From NCBI RefSeq assembly GCF_038396675.1, contig NC_088934.1, positions 45,508,501 to 45,572,500 of the forward strand: DNA of 64,000 nt, read 5' to 3'. Positions 40,113 through 51,200 of the stretch are shown here, piece by piece. Below the pieces are notes generated by a model, which did no database searches, was not told the origin of the DNA, and saw only the letters and a program-made list of their open reading frames with translations. This DNA comes from Hydra vulgaris (taxonomy: Eukaryota; Cnidaria; Hydrozoa; Anthoathecata; Hydridae). Within the stretch, counting starts at the first letter, position 1. Every line of letters starts with the position of its first letter. A program made the translations under genes and the position numbers.

Positions 40113-40947
40113 ATTATGTTTACAAATATTGTACAGTTTTCTCAAAACAGCAAGGAAAAAAAGCAGTTTTTTTTATTTTTATCAATTTTTACAATATATT
40201 TATATATTTATAAAGAAGTATATATTGTAAATTAATAAAAAATTGAAAATAGCAATAAAGAAATCCAAAATATACGGCTTCATTCTCTACCATCAATAGA
40301 TTATATATCTTTTTTGCTATAATCTTCTACTTGTTTATCGGAATCCAATGTATTATCCAATGATATTATTAGTAATTATTACTCAAAGCTAACTTGTCTA
40401 AGAATTTAACAGAAATTATGAAAATTTAATAAAGCTCATTTTGCAAATACTTTGCCTTAGTTATACTTCTGTTTATTGTCATTTAACAGTGCAGTTCAGG
40501 CACAATGAGATGTTTTTTTAAAGTGGAAAAGGGGGGAGGAGCACACTCCTTTGATTTGAAAAAAATTGTCAATTAAAAAAAAACAAAGATGTCCACGAAA
40601 AAATGTAAGAGACCATGTGCCCCCTGATCCCCCTGTATCTTCTACCCTGTAGTTGAAAGACGTTTTAGCACACTAACCACTATTTTTTCAGATAAAAGAC
40701 CTCAAATAAAGCATAGTACCGGTTGAAAGCCTGGTTGCATAGTACCATGTAAGCCCAGTTTAAGTTATTTGGTGGCCCAAGGCGTAGTTTATTATATAGT
40801 TACCGATAATTTATGTATAATATTATTTTTAAACCCATATTTCATCTACTTACATTTTATAAAAAAATGATATTTTTTTTCATATTTTAAAAATATAAAT
40901 CAAGTTATTTAACACTTTAGATTTTACAACTTTGAATTGAATAAAAA
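40113..40947. other. Spacer between the inverted-repeat arms
   Basis: About 835 bp of AT-rich DNA with a G-rich patch near 40530 and a C-rich patch near 40620; no gene recognised. Confidence 0.5.
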
Positions 40948-41512
40948 AATTGTTCTTTCTTTATATTGGCGTATATAATTCTCAAATAGATTGCATGTTT
41001 TAAATATTTTATTTTCGTTTTAATTTGTTTTGTTCCCTCACTTGTATTAAATTTCAATGATGGAAATAACGTGCATCCTAAAAATAAGAAAACAAAAACA
41101 GTAAAAAAAAAAGAAGTATCAATCTTAATTTTTAGTAAGGGGTTTATATCAAACGGCATTAAATTTTTACATAAAATGGTGTGCTATAAATATTTATAAT
41201 TTAGAAACTTTGATCTTTATGTAAAACTATTAAGCGAAATGCTTTTAAATTTAAACGATAAAAATTTGATTTATAGCTTACTTTTTAACTCTTGTTAATT
41301 TCTCCTAGGTTAAAATACATTTTCTTTTTTCAGTTTATGATTTTTGTTTTCATTATTATTTAGTTTACTTTTGTTTTTCAACCTCATTTTAAAATGCGCG
41401 AAAATTATCAAACTATTTAAAAGCCGTGGTCAATTCAGCAATATAAAAATCGTATTTGTGTGGTCATATAAAGACGCTCGATTGCACATCTGTGAAACGC
41501 TGTATAAAAAGA
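40948..41512 (-). repeat. Right arm of the large inverted repeat
   Basis: This is the reverse-complement partner of 39430-40112. Read on the minus strand it keeps the promoter-side block, the short ATG frame (MRLKNKSKLNNNENKNHKLK), the donor-like gtaag and the acceptor-like gttttcttatttttag. The exon-like segment (GCTLFPSLKFNTSEGTKQI) is damaged by a deletion and loses its donor. Confidence 0.85.
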
Positions 41513-41514
41513 TA

Positions 41515-42475
41515 TTCAAAAATGTAATTATAATGCCCCATTTAGTTAAAAAAAAGTAAATTTTTTTAACAAAGTGGTTATTAAATCTGGCTGTGATAAA
41601 TACATGAAATCTAAAAATAATCAGTTCAAAAAAGAAAAGTGTTTACCAGTATAATAATTAAAACATAGCATTTTAATATAAAGAATAATAACATCAAGTT
41701 GGTGCTGTTCGTGTCACAAACAACGATATATCTGAACCCAGCCTATAAATACAATGTATTCCAATCCTTGCTTTATGCCAAATAATGTTTTATAAGGATA
41801 CATGGCTACAATATAGCCAGTTTTTTTTGCTAGTGACAAAAATGTTTTTTATTTTTTACATCAAGTTCAAAATATTTTTTTTTTCATGTTTTTTATTGAT
41901 TTTAACTTTGTTTAAAAGCTAAAAAAATTTGATTACAATTACTAATAGCAAGCTTATGAGTTTATCTATTACCAACTATACCTACTTTGATCTACAAATA
42001 TCATCAAAGCTAAACCATTTGAGAGGTGGTCCTGTATCATGGTGCTTCTCATATAATTTTCCAGGCTAAAGTGAAGAAAATCTACGTTCACATGGAGTTA
42101 ATGGAAACGTAGCAAGAAAATTTTTAATGTCTTTTCAGGAAAATTTATCACCTAATTTAATATTTAAATGGATATCACTTTTTTAAATTTAGCCAGAAAG
42201 CTTCCCATAAATGAAGCTCATAAGGTAAAGCAAAGGGATTTAGTAAGTCTGTTCCATAAAAGTTGCTAAAAGATATGATGGAGTCATTCTATTGTATAAA
42301 AAAATTAAACTTCTGAAATCATTTTTGTAGGAACTAGCACAAAACTCTTGAAAAATATCCAAACCATTTACTTTTTTCACCTAACAGGTTTTGCAAAAAC
42401 CTTTTGTTTTTTTAACAGCCAACAGAAAGAGGATTGGCTTTATTGGGTGAAACCTTTTGTTGTAAATGTAATTAT
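41515..42475. other. Mostly non-coding; possible LINE-associated 3' sequence on the minus strand
   Basis: Near 42000-42150 the minus strand reads DIKNFLATFPLTPCERRFSS, then YEKHHDTGPPLKWFSFDDIC in one frame with a stop between. It lies 3' of the LINE fragment at 42480-43240, but I cannot assign it. Confidence 0.3.
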
Positions 42476-42479
42476 TTCT

Positions 42480-43240
42480 TGAATTTTATTGAATGATTTC
42501 AGGTATCGTAAAGGGTAGAGTTAGCTCCAGGTTTCTTTGCATCATTATGAAGGTGGCGGGTGAATTTTTGTAGATATGTGTTTAAATACATTGATTTTGC
42601 AAATTTGGTATTAAATTTAAAAGTGGAATGTGAGTGATTGTTTTTATGTAGACTAAGTGTGATTGGATGGTTAGGTATGTTTAAGATTCATTTAAAATGT
42701 TCTTCAATAGAAAGGATTCCATAGTAGCTTGCATCATGTGGATCAATACCAGCAGCTTTTAGAAGGCAGATTTAAAAGACTTGCGTCCTAGATTAAGTTT
42801 TATTGGTCTTTGAGGTGAGGATAACTGCATTGTAGGTAAAGTGGGTAAGGCAATAAGCGTGGTAGGCAGATATAAGCATGGATTGAGACCATCCACCAAA
42901 TATTCGGAGCTGCTTAAAAAGATATTCATTAGGGACAATTTTCTTATGTAGACTAGACCATTGCTTGTCAAAATTGAGACTTGAGTTGGGGTTGATGCCA
43001 AGGTATTTATATGAGTTTATAACTTCAAGAATTTTGCTTTTTAATGTTATGACTGGCTTTTCACCTCTGCCAATATAAATAACTTTGTGGAAGGGAAGTG
43101 TTATTACCAGTTATGTAAGCTAAGATATAAGCTGCTTATTTCTTGTGTTTAATGCCCTTTGGGAGGTAATCATTTATGTCTAGTACATAGATTAAAAAGA
43201 GGATCGGGCCAAGGATGCTTCCTTGTTAATCCACTTTGTT
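42480..43240 (-). mobile_element. LINE reverse transcriptase 3' fragment
   Basis: The minus strand begins with GSILGPILFLIYVLDINDYL (RT core, near 43225) and continues in other frames with YLGININPNSSLNFDKQW, KKIVPNEYLFKQLRIFGGW and SAYHAYCLTHFTYNAV. This matches the thumb and C-terminal part of a LINE RT. The copy is 5'-truncated and frameshifted and differs from the 33.5-36.3 kb family. Confidence 0.78.
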
Positions 43241-43572
43241 TAAAACTTTTATATTTCTCCCTGATATCTTAATTATGCTAACAAATGAATATTTATCATC
43301 TTCTAATTTTGACGTTTATGATTAATAAAGGTATTTTTTCTAAAATTTTGATTCGGTTATTTAAAATAAATAAGAAAAAATACTTAACCAGACATTTAAA
43401 TAACAACTATACACAGCCTAAAAGTTATTTTGTGGTAACTGAATTTTCAAGGATTTATTAGGAGATTAAAAAAAGGAAAACTCGAACTGTGCGTAAAATA
43501 AAATGTTTAACAAAATCTTTTTTTTTTTTTGTTGTTGCTTGAAATTTGCTTTAATAATTAAGTTTACGATTT

Positions 43573-43655
43573 CTCAATTATGTATGAGATTTTCACAATA
43601 TATATGAAAATTTCATAATCATGTATGAAAATTCCATAATCATGTATGAAAAATA
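43573..43655. repeat. Short minisatellite, about 23-bp unit
   Basis: Three to four diverged copies of cataatcatgtatgaaaatt. Confidence 0.8.
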
Positions 43656-43659
43656 TTTC

Positions 43660-45498
43660 AATGTTTATTTTAACCTCGCATTCTTAACTCTATATTTTTG
43701 ACTTTTTTTATTTATTTTATTATTTATGGTGTACAAAATTTGTTATTCTTTATATTTATGAAATAAACTTCAAAATATAATTTAAAATCAACTTCAAAAT
43801 ACAATTTAAAATTAATTCCATTAAATACCACGGACCTTATTTGCGGAAAAAGCTTTTATTTATAAAAACATTGTTAACAAATAAGACTAGACTACTACAC
43901 TAGAGCATTTTAAAAATGAATCAAAACAATTTTTATTATTTATGGGTTTATGTATCCAATTTTTAAATATTTCTTTTAAAGCATACTTAATAAACTTGTA
44001 AGGTCAATTAAATAAAAATAGATTTAATCATTGCCTACTTAAATACACTGCCTTCTGCTTAAATTGAAAAGAAATAGAAGGCCACTTAAAAAAACATAAG
44101 TTCTGTCAAATGGACAAATGTTTCCAAAATAAATAAATTATTGCGGTTAAAGTTTTAAGTAAGATACTCTTTCACCAGATGCAAATTTTTGCGTTGGTTA
44201 AATCGAAGATTTTACTAAATATCACTAAAGTTTGTGTACTTAATTGTGGATTTTTTTAGTAATATATAATTATTATGGTTAACAAATGCTTTGTTATTGG
44301 TTTTACTATTAATTATATTTTTAAATTATTTTAATGGTAAAGTAGTCCCCATTTTTTGTGGAGGTGACACAAATATTCAGCGACTTAATAAAAAAGGAAA
44401 TGGTTTAATCGACTTTCCCATTAAAGTTAAACCATGCTTAAAGTTCAGGTTGTCATGAAAATATCATTTTTGATAAGTTTAGATTTCTTTGTGCTAAACC
44501 AATCTATAGCATTTTTTGAAATTACCTCAGAAGTGGAAGATATACCTGAGCTGGTTATTTTGGAATTTTTTTTAATGGTCTGAAGAGTATGAAACTTTTA
44601 TGCAAAACTGTAGTTAAAATGGTTGGTGTAACAGTCAATAAATAATGCGTGTTGCGACACTACCTATTCATAAATGCCCGCAGTGTAGTTGACTTATGCA
44701 CTGCAATGAAGCAAGTCGGAACCTTCAAAATAATTAAGTGTTGCCAAATATTTGGCCAAATATTTGTGGCATCTCTAGTTTTCTGCTTTCCAAAATCTCC
44801 ACTAAACATCAAAAGATGATGATTTGAGAAAGTTATAGCTAAATTTGTCAACAGAAGTTTCTAAAAATCATTTATGGTTTGTTTTAAATATTTTTATGAA
44901 AATTTAATAAATAAAGGAGTATCAGCAAAACGAAGCCTATTTCTAAAATATACCCGAGTAGTATACCTACAGCAAAGAAAATCACCAATTAAAAGAATAT
45001 TTCAAGAGGATGAATATCAGAATTTTTTATCAAATAATATTATTGAAGATCTTAATTCTTTTTGAAGTTGTTGATTCACCAGCAAAATAATTATTTTCTA
45101 AATTTGATAATTGTGTTATGTTCTATAAAATTATTTGAAATGAAGTACTCATACCTGAAGTTGCTGAACCTATTTGTATCAACAAAAATCTACATATCAA
45201 AATTTTTAATTAAAATTTGCTTAGAGTAACCCACTAATCTATGTCAAAGAGAAGGAGTGTGCTTGAAAACTTCAGTTCTTATATTATCATAGAAATAGAA
45301 AAGTTATCTACTATTCTTGAAGAGATTAAAAGTCACTAGTTAAAAAAATATATTTATAGTTTTAAACTATTTCAATTTGACTTAATTTTACATTACATAA
45401 CGTTGCAAACTTATCAATAACTGCTAAGACTTAGGCATTTTACTATCAAGAACTTTATTATGTCAAACTTTATTAATTAAAGATCTGTTGGAAGATAA
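43660..45498. other. AT-rich DNA, no gene recognised
   Basis: A minus-strand frame at 44660-44851 (NLAITFSNHHLLMFSGDFGK) and a plus-strand frame at 44874-45065 (KSPIKRIFQEDEYQNFL) look mildly protein-like but match nothing I know. They may be the left half of an older element split by the transposon that starts at 45499. Confidence 0.35.
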
Positions 45499-46015
45499 GT
45501 AGGGTAATTCCATATGAAATCATCAAAAAAAAAAAACATTGTCTCAGAATTTGTCCATTTTACCTCACTTGCAGTCCATATTTAAAAAATAAAAACTGCA
45601 GAAATTTTAGTTCAAAATCCACATGGATCCCAGAGATATCGTCAGTGGAAATAATGCTGACTCAGCATTTTAGTGATTATCTGAAGTAACTACAAAGCAA
45701 CTTTGATATTTAGTATCTTCATAATGGCTTTGAAAAATTTCCTAAAATTTGGTACCCCGATAGATTTTTTTTAATGATTCCAAAATAGCACACTCAAGAC
45801 TCGATTGTCTCAGGAAATGCCTCGTTTATCCAATTTGTTCAAAATCATTGACTTTTCAAAATTATTGAATTATTGTAAATTCATGATTTTTGGAGGTAAA
45901 ATGAAGACTGTGGCCCAAAATTCTGAGTAAAAAGTTTAACTGTATATCAATATTTTATCTTAGGTCTACTGAAAAAATTAGATTCATCAATTGTCTTGAT
46001 CGATATTTGCGTTTA
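45499..46015 (+). repeat. Left outer terminal inverted repeat
   Basis: Pairs with 50705-51200. It begins agggtaattccatatgaaat and ends near ttagattcatcaattgtctt. Confidence 0.9.
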
Positions 46016-46029
46016 AAAATTGTCTTTTT

Positions 46030-46500
46030 AGAAAAATTTTAATTTTGTAACAAAAGCAATTGAAATGTTTTTTAAACATTTATTTGAATAAAGCATCAAA
46101 TAATGTTATTTATTGACTAGTTTAGGACATTTATAGTCATGGGCCAAGAGAGGCAAGTCAAGCCTCTGACCAACTCCGCCTTCTCCCCCAATCTCCCTGG
46201 AATTTTTTTGTTTATATACATAAAATGAATTAACAATAAAAAATTATTAAAATTCAATTTAAAAACATTATCTTTTAAGTTTAAGTTTTAGAAACAATTT
46301 ATTTTCATTATTTCAAATCAATAAATACTTACCTCTTATTTTAAGGTAAGCACTCAAAACCAGAGCTTTTCACAACTTTAAAAATTATAAATTTTATAAC
46401 CAAAGTTATTGAAATGTTTTTTAAAACATTTTAACAATCAATATCTTTATATTATTATTTAGTAGTTTAAGACAAATATAGTCATTGACATAATAAAGTG
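46030..46500. repeat. Direct repeat pair inside the left end
   Basis: The segment at about 46030-46160 recurs at about 46380-46500, sharing attgaaatgttttttaaa and acaaatatagtcat / acatttatagtcat. The two copies are diverged. C-rich tracts follow each copy (about 46180 and 46520). Confidence 0.7.
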
Positions 46501-47248
46501 GACAGTGGGATTTATTTAACCCCCCCCCCCTCCTTCTCAGCCTTCCATCTAAGGATTTGAAAAAAAGGAAGACAAATTCTAAATGCAAAATAGGTTAATA
46601 AAATTACAACAAAATTATTTGAGTATTTTTTTTTTGTAACAAACTGCTTATATTCTCCAAATCTAAATCAGATATGTTGTATGTACGACCTGATATTGTT
46701 GTGGGCGTAGAAATTAGGCATATAACTTCAGAATTAAGCACCCAACAATAGGGTGTTGTTTCCGACAATTTTTCGAAAATGGTTATGTTACATGCATAAT
46801 GGGGTTAATAATGGGCCAAAAAAAAGTCTGTAAAATTTTAAATTATCATCTAGAGGCCACTGTTTTGAAAAAGTCGGATGAACATTTGGCCAAATTTTCA
46901 ACAAAAATTGGTTAATGTCTAGAGGTTGCCGTGTTATAAAGTTTAATTTTTTTTAAATATTTTTTTGTTAAAAAATTCCTTAAATGCTTTAAAAAAATTT
47001 AATACTTTAAATAAAATGCAAAATTTAAGTTTTGAGCATAATTGACCACTAAAAGTCGTTGTGTGATAGTTTGCAAAATAAACATCATCAAATAAACATC
47101 TTACGTATGTATATAAATTTCATAAACTTATTTAAAAAAAGTTGGTTGTTATATCAATTAGCAAAATTGAAATTTTATAAATAATTTTAAAACTAGTTTA
47201 TTGGATAAGCGAATATTTTATTATAGCGATGAACCTTTGAAAAAAAAT

Positions 47249-47493
47249 TTCTTTTTTTTTTTTTTTTTTTTTATTCACCTCCTCAAGGCCGAGAAGGCCA
47301 CTACAGATGAGGAGGCTACTTATTAGTGGTTATAACCCTCTCTCAACTCTATAACTCCGAAACACGAACCTTGACGATCAAGGCCGCTGCGCGGAGAAAC
47401 AGGTTGAGCGCGGTACTACCAGGGACGTGGTGGGGATCGAACTCGGAACCTCTCGCTTATGAAGCGAGCGCTTTACCACTACACCACTACCGC
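47249..47493 (-). repeat. tRNA-derived SINE (second type), minus strand
   Basis: Reversed, the head reads gcggtagtggtgtagtggta (A-box) through cgctcgcttcataagcgag to gagttcgatcc (B-box). The anticodon-like loop is ttcataa (CAT, Met-like). A body of about 150 bp follows, then a poly-A tail, seen here as the poly-T at 47249-47271. It is clearly different from the SINE at 1892 and 22885. It inserted just upstream of the transposase remnant. Confidence 0.85.
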
Positions 47494-47496
47494 AAA

Positions 47497-49770
47497 TATT
47501 CAAGATTGGTTAATTGGTTACCCTAAAACCAATAAATTATCAAGCTTCAGTCACCTACCAATAAAACAACATGTGTTCGGTAGATACTCTCATTTACATT
47601 TATATTCAAAAAGTGACACTTCTGTAGGAGATATTTTTAAACTTGTTCTTGGTGAGCTTAAGGAAGTTTGGGAAAAAGCTGGAGTACCAATTCAATCAGA
47701 TAACTCTTGTCTTTCATTGCTTACCAAATTGTTGTAAGAAAAGACAAAAACAAAAAAATTGATCAAGCAAGTTGAAATGTTAAAGCTGGAAAAGAAAAAA
47801 TTGTCAGATTTTGTAATGAACTTGAGCAACTTTGCGACATTTCAGCAGCAAATGCATATGAACAGTTATTAATATCACGGCATTTTATGAAGATCAAAAG
47901 AGTAGCAGAAACTATCGCATGACAGGTAGCATTGATCTAAGTGTTTCAAAATTTATAGAACGTCAAGAAGATAGACTAAGCATGGATTTTTGGAGAAGGT
48001 TAACCAAAGATCAAAAATGCAAAATTTTTTATCAGCACTTTCAAAAATGCAAAATTCTTCATCAGCACTTTCAACTAATTCACTAACTTCAAAAGCTAGT
48101 GCCTTTGAAGTTAGAAAAAAAGATACCGAGTTTACTCCTTTACCACCAAAGAAAAGAAAGATGTCTTTAACAAATTCACTCGAAATATCAGCAAAGAAGC
48201 TCTCAGAAGTATTGGGATCTGTGGCAGACCAATGTTGTTTGTCAGTTCGCCAACAGCTTCTATTTCAATCCACTATCATCTGCAAAAGCGGAGGCAAACT
48301 TAATGATATGTCAATGTTAGTATCAACTGTGCATCGTCAAAGACAATATGCACGGGAGAATATTGTTCTGTCGATTAAAGCTGACTGAGAGATCAACAAA
48401 CCTAAAAAAGCCATTTTGCACTGGGATTCAAAGCTTTTTCATTTAGACATAGCTCATAATGAAGAATGTGTAGCAGTTCTTATTAGCGGATCTTTTTACA
48501 GGTACTTATTTATATTAATCCTATGTATATTTTTTAATTTTGTTTTAAAGAAACTAACTTAACTTTTATTTTCAGGCCAAAACTTATTAATGTATCTTTG
48601 ATTAAATATTCAACAGGTAAAATTCAATGTGATTAGGCCGTGAAACTTGTGCAAGATTGGAACGTTTTGAAAAACATTGTTGGTATATGCTTTGATACAA
48701 TAGCAAGCAACACAGGTAAAAAAAAAGGAGCAGCAACTTTAATTGAAATTGAGTTAAAGAGACCTCTCCTATGGCTAGCATGTTGCCATCATCATAATGA
48801 GCTACACATAAAACATGCATTTACCGCATTATTAGGAGATAGCAAGAGTCCAGATGAACCCATTTTTAAACGTTTCCAAGCCGAATTTTCAAGAATTGAT
48901 ATTGATTACTCAAACTTTAATTTTTTTGAATGACCTTCTGACATAAAATCAAAAATATTTAATCAAGCAAGTTTAGTTCTGAAATGAGCTTATCAATGCC
49001 TCGAAGAGAAAATATTTTCGCAAGAAGATTATCTTGAGTTAATTGAATTAAGTATTATCTACCTTAGGGGAAAACTATCAATGGACTGAATATTCAAAAT
49101 TCACAAACCAGGTTCAATTCACAATGCGAGATTTATGTCACATTCTATATATATTTTAAAAATGGAACTGTTATCAGATAAATTTATTATGTCCAATGAT
49201 GAGCAAATTATGATCCACCGCATGGCTAAGTTTATTTTTTTTTTTTAGTCAATGCAATTTCTCCGCTCAAGGATTTCTGTATTTGCTCCAGTTGATGACT
49301 TTTTTTGTTGCAATGAACTGGTATCAACAAGAAGATTCAGATATTGCAACCGCTGTGATTTCGTCAAATAACCATCACCTTTGGTATTTAATGGAAGAGT
49401 TTGTTATTTTATCTTTATTTAATCAAAGATTGTCAGAATTTACCAGAACAATAATGGCAAAGAAACTTTTTTCTATCCCAAGACCAAAAACTATTTTAAT
49501 TGGGAAACCAAAATTTCCAACATTAAATTCTTCAACCTTTCTTTATTTTTTAATTCAACCACCGTCTTAACTACTATTTGATTTATTAGGGCTAATAAAC
49601 AACCAGGAATGGCTCCATATGAATCCACAAGAGTGGAAGTTCTTCCAAGATTATCAAGCTGCAGAAAATTTTGTTAAACAATTAGAGGTAACAAACGATT
49701 GCGTCGAAAGAGGAATCAAACTTATAGGTGATTTCCGCAAGTGTGATTTCCGCAAGTAAAATGAAAAACA
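47497..49770 (+). pseudogene. Decayed transposase of the HxDxK / DT..NTG group
   Basis: Fragments in order: LSSFSHLPIKQHVFGRYSHL and AGVPIQSDNSC (47530-47737); TGSIDLSVSKFIERQEDRLS (about 47920); PPKKRKMSLTNSLEISAKKL (48145-48210); AILHWDSKLFHLDIAHNEEC (about 48410). An apparent intron follows (gt at about 48501 to ttttattttcag near 48575). Then come IVGICFDTIASNTGKKKG and LLWLACCHHHNELH (48670-48810), PGSIHNARFMSHSIYILKME (about 49110), HHLWYLMEEFVILSLFNQRL and finally TNDCVERGIKLIGDF (about 49695). HWDSK, FDTIASNTG, CCHHH, NARF and ERGIK line up with HFDGK, TGTTNVNTG, CQHH, NARW and ERAIK of the ORF at 17276-19075. Many stops and frameshifts; dead. Confidence 0.8.
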
Positions 49771-50250
49771 GTGACTAAAAAAATGTTATTTTTTATTTAA
49801 GTTGTTGAACAAAATCCATCCTATTTGAAATCAAAACTAATTAATACTTTATAGTATTTTTTACTAGTATCTTCCTTATTAATTATTATTTTTACGAAAA
49901 GTTGAAGCCTAAAAATATTCTAATTGAATTTTATTTATACTTTTTTTAAGATTTAAAAAAATAAAAGGTTTTGTAGTTTTATATTTTAATACCGCGACCT
50001 CTAGACATTAACCAATTTTTCTGAAAGTTCCACCAAATATTCATCTAATAACCTTTGATATATACATCCAGTAGCGTAACATAAAATTAATTATTTTTTA
50101 AGTTATTCAAAAATAAAGTTTGAAAAAGGAATTAAAACGCTATTTTTTCAAGATGGCGACATCTACATGACATTTTAAAATACTAAAAAATTTACAGACT
50201 TATTTTTGGCCCATTGTTTACTCCGTTATGCATGTACCATTTTCAAAAAA

Positions 50251-50298
50251 AGTGTTGGGTTAGGGTGTTGCGGAAACGCAACACCCTAACCCAACACT
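50251..50298. repeat. Perfect 22-bp hairpin with GAAA loop
   Basis: The arm agtgttgggttagggtgttg plus cg pairs perfectly with its reverse complement around gaaa. It lies inside the right end of the long-TIR transposon. Confidence 0.97.
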
Positions 50299-50337
50299 TG
50301 TCATTTCTAATTGGCCAAAAGAAGTTTTTACCTGGTT

Positions 50338-50385
50338 CATGTGAATGCATGATTCTGACTTATATCAGAATCATGCATTCACATG
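50338..50385. repeat. Perfect 21-bp hairpin
   Basis: The arm starting catgtgaatgcatgattct (50338-50358) pairs perfectly with 50365-50385 around a 6-base loop. A diverged third piece (gattgatataagtcacatga) follows. Confidence 0.97.
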
Positions 50386-50704
50386 ATTGATATAAGTCAC
50401 ATGATTCTTATATATCAAGCTCACTTACATCTTCAGCAATCTCTACCCACCAAAATCCGTCATAAAAACATGCAATATAATCCTTTTTTTTAAGGTTTAA
50501 TGAAATCTCTTTATTATGTTTGTTTTTTAAATGATATCAAATATTTCAAAACATGTATCAATACTTGTTTTTTATAACTTATAATGTTGAAATATATAAC
50601 TATAGTGTATAGGAATAAAATGGTGATACATCCTTGTGTCAGGAACTGTTCTTCTACCTAAATATCTTTTTACCAATTGTGCTCGTGTTTGATCGAATTT
50701 ATCA

Positions 50705-51200
50705 AGTATTAGATAGACAATTGATGAATCTAATTTTTTTCAGTAGACCTAAGATAAAATATTGATATACAATTAAACTTTTTACTTGGAATTTTGGGCC
50801 ACAATCTTCATTTTACCTCCAAAAATCATGAATTTACAATTCAAAAATTTTCAACAAAATTGGATAAACGAGGCATTTCCTGAGACAATTGAGTTTTGAG
50901 GATGCTGTTTTTGGATTTCTCAAGTAAAAATCTATTAGAGTACTAAATTTTAGGAAATTTCCCCAAGCCATTATAAACATACTATATGTCAAAGTTGCTT
51001 TGTAGTCGCTTCAGAAATCACTAAAATGCTGAGTCAGCGTTATTTCAACTGATGATATCTCTGGAACCCATGTGTATTTTTAACTAAAATTTTTGCAGTT
51101 ATTATTTTTTTACTATGGACTGTAAGTGTGGCAAAATTGAACATATTCTGAGACGTAAGGGTGTCATGGGCTGGGTGATTTCATATGGAATGGTTCAGTA
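50705..51200 (-). repeat. Right outer terminal inverted repeat
   Basis: Reverse-complement partner of 45499-46015; it ends gatttcatatggaatggttc. Confidence 0.9.

Larger units (their letters stand above)
45499..51200 (+). mobile_element. 5.7-kb transposon with very long terminal inverted repeats
   Basis: About 520 bp at 45499-46015 match the reverse complement of 50705-51200 closely (attccatatgaaatca, gctgactcagcattttagtg, gtctcaggaaatgcctcgtt). A second inverted pair lies further in: 46740-46955 against about 49985-50275 (ttggttaatgtctagaggt, ttacatgcataa). The repeats therefore extend about 1.2-1.4 kb with non-matching insertions between. Inside are a decayed transposase of the HxDxK / DT..NTG group (47497-49770) and a later SINE insertion (47249-47493). 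A target duplication is not evident. Confidence 0.85.

Noticed and set aside
47420..47493. tRNA-Met gene on the minus strand
   Set aside because: The anticodon arm is good, but the acceptor stem does not close and a long SINE body with poly-A tail follows.
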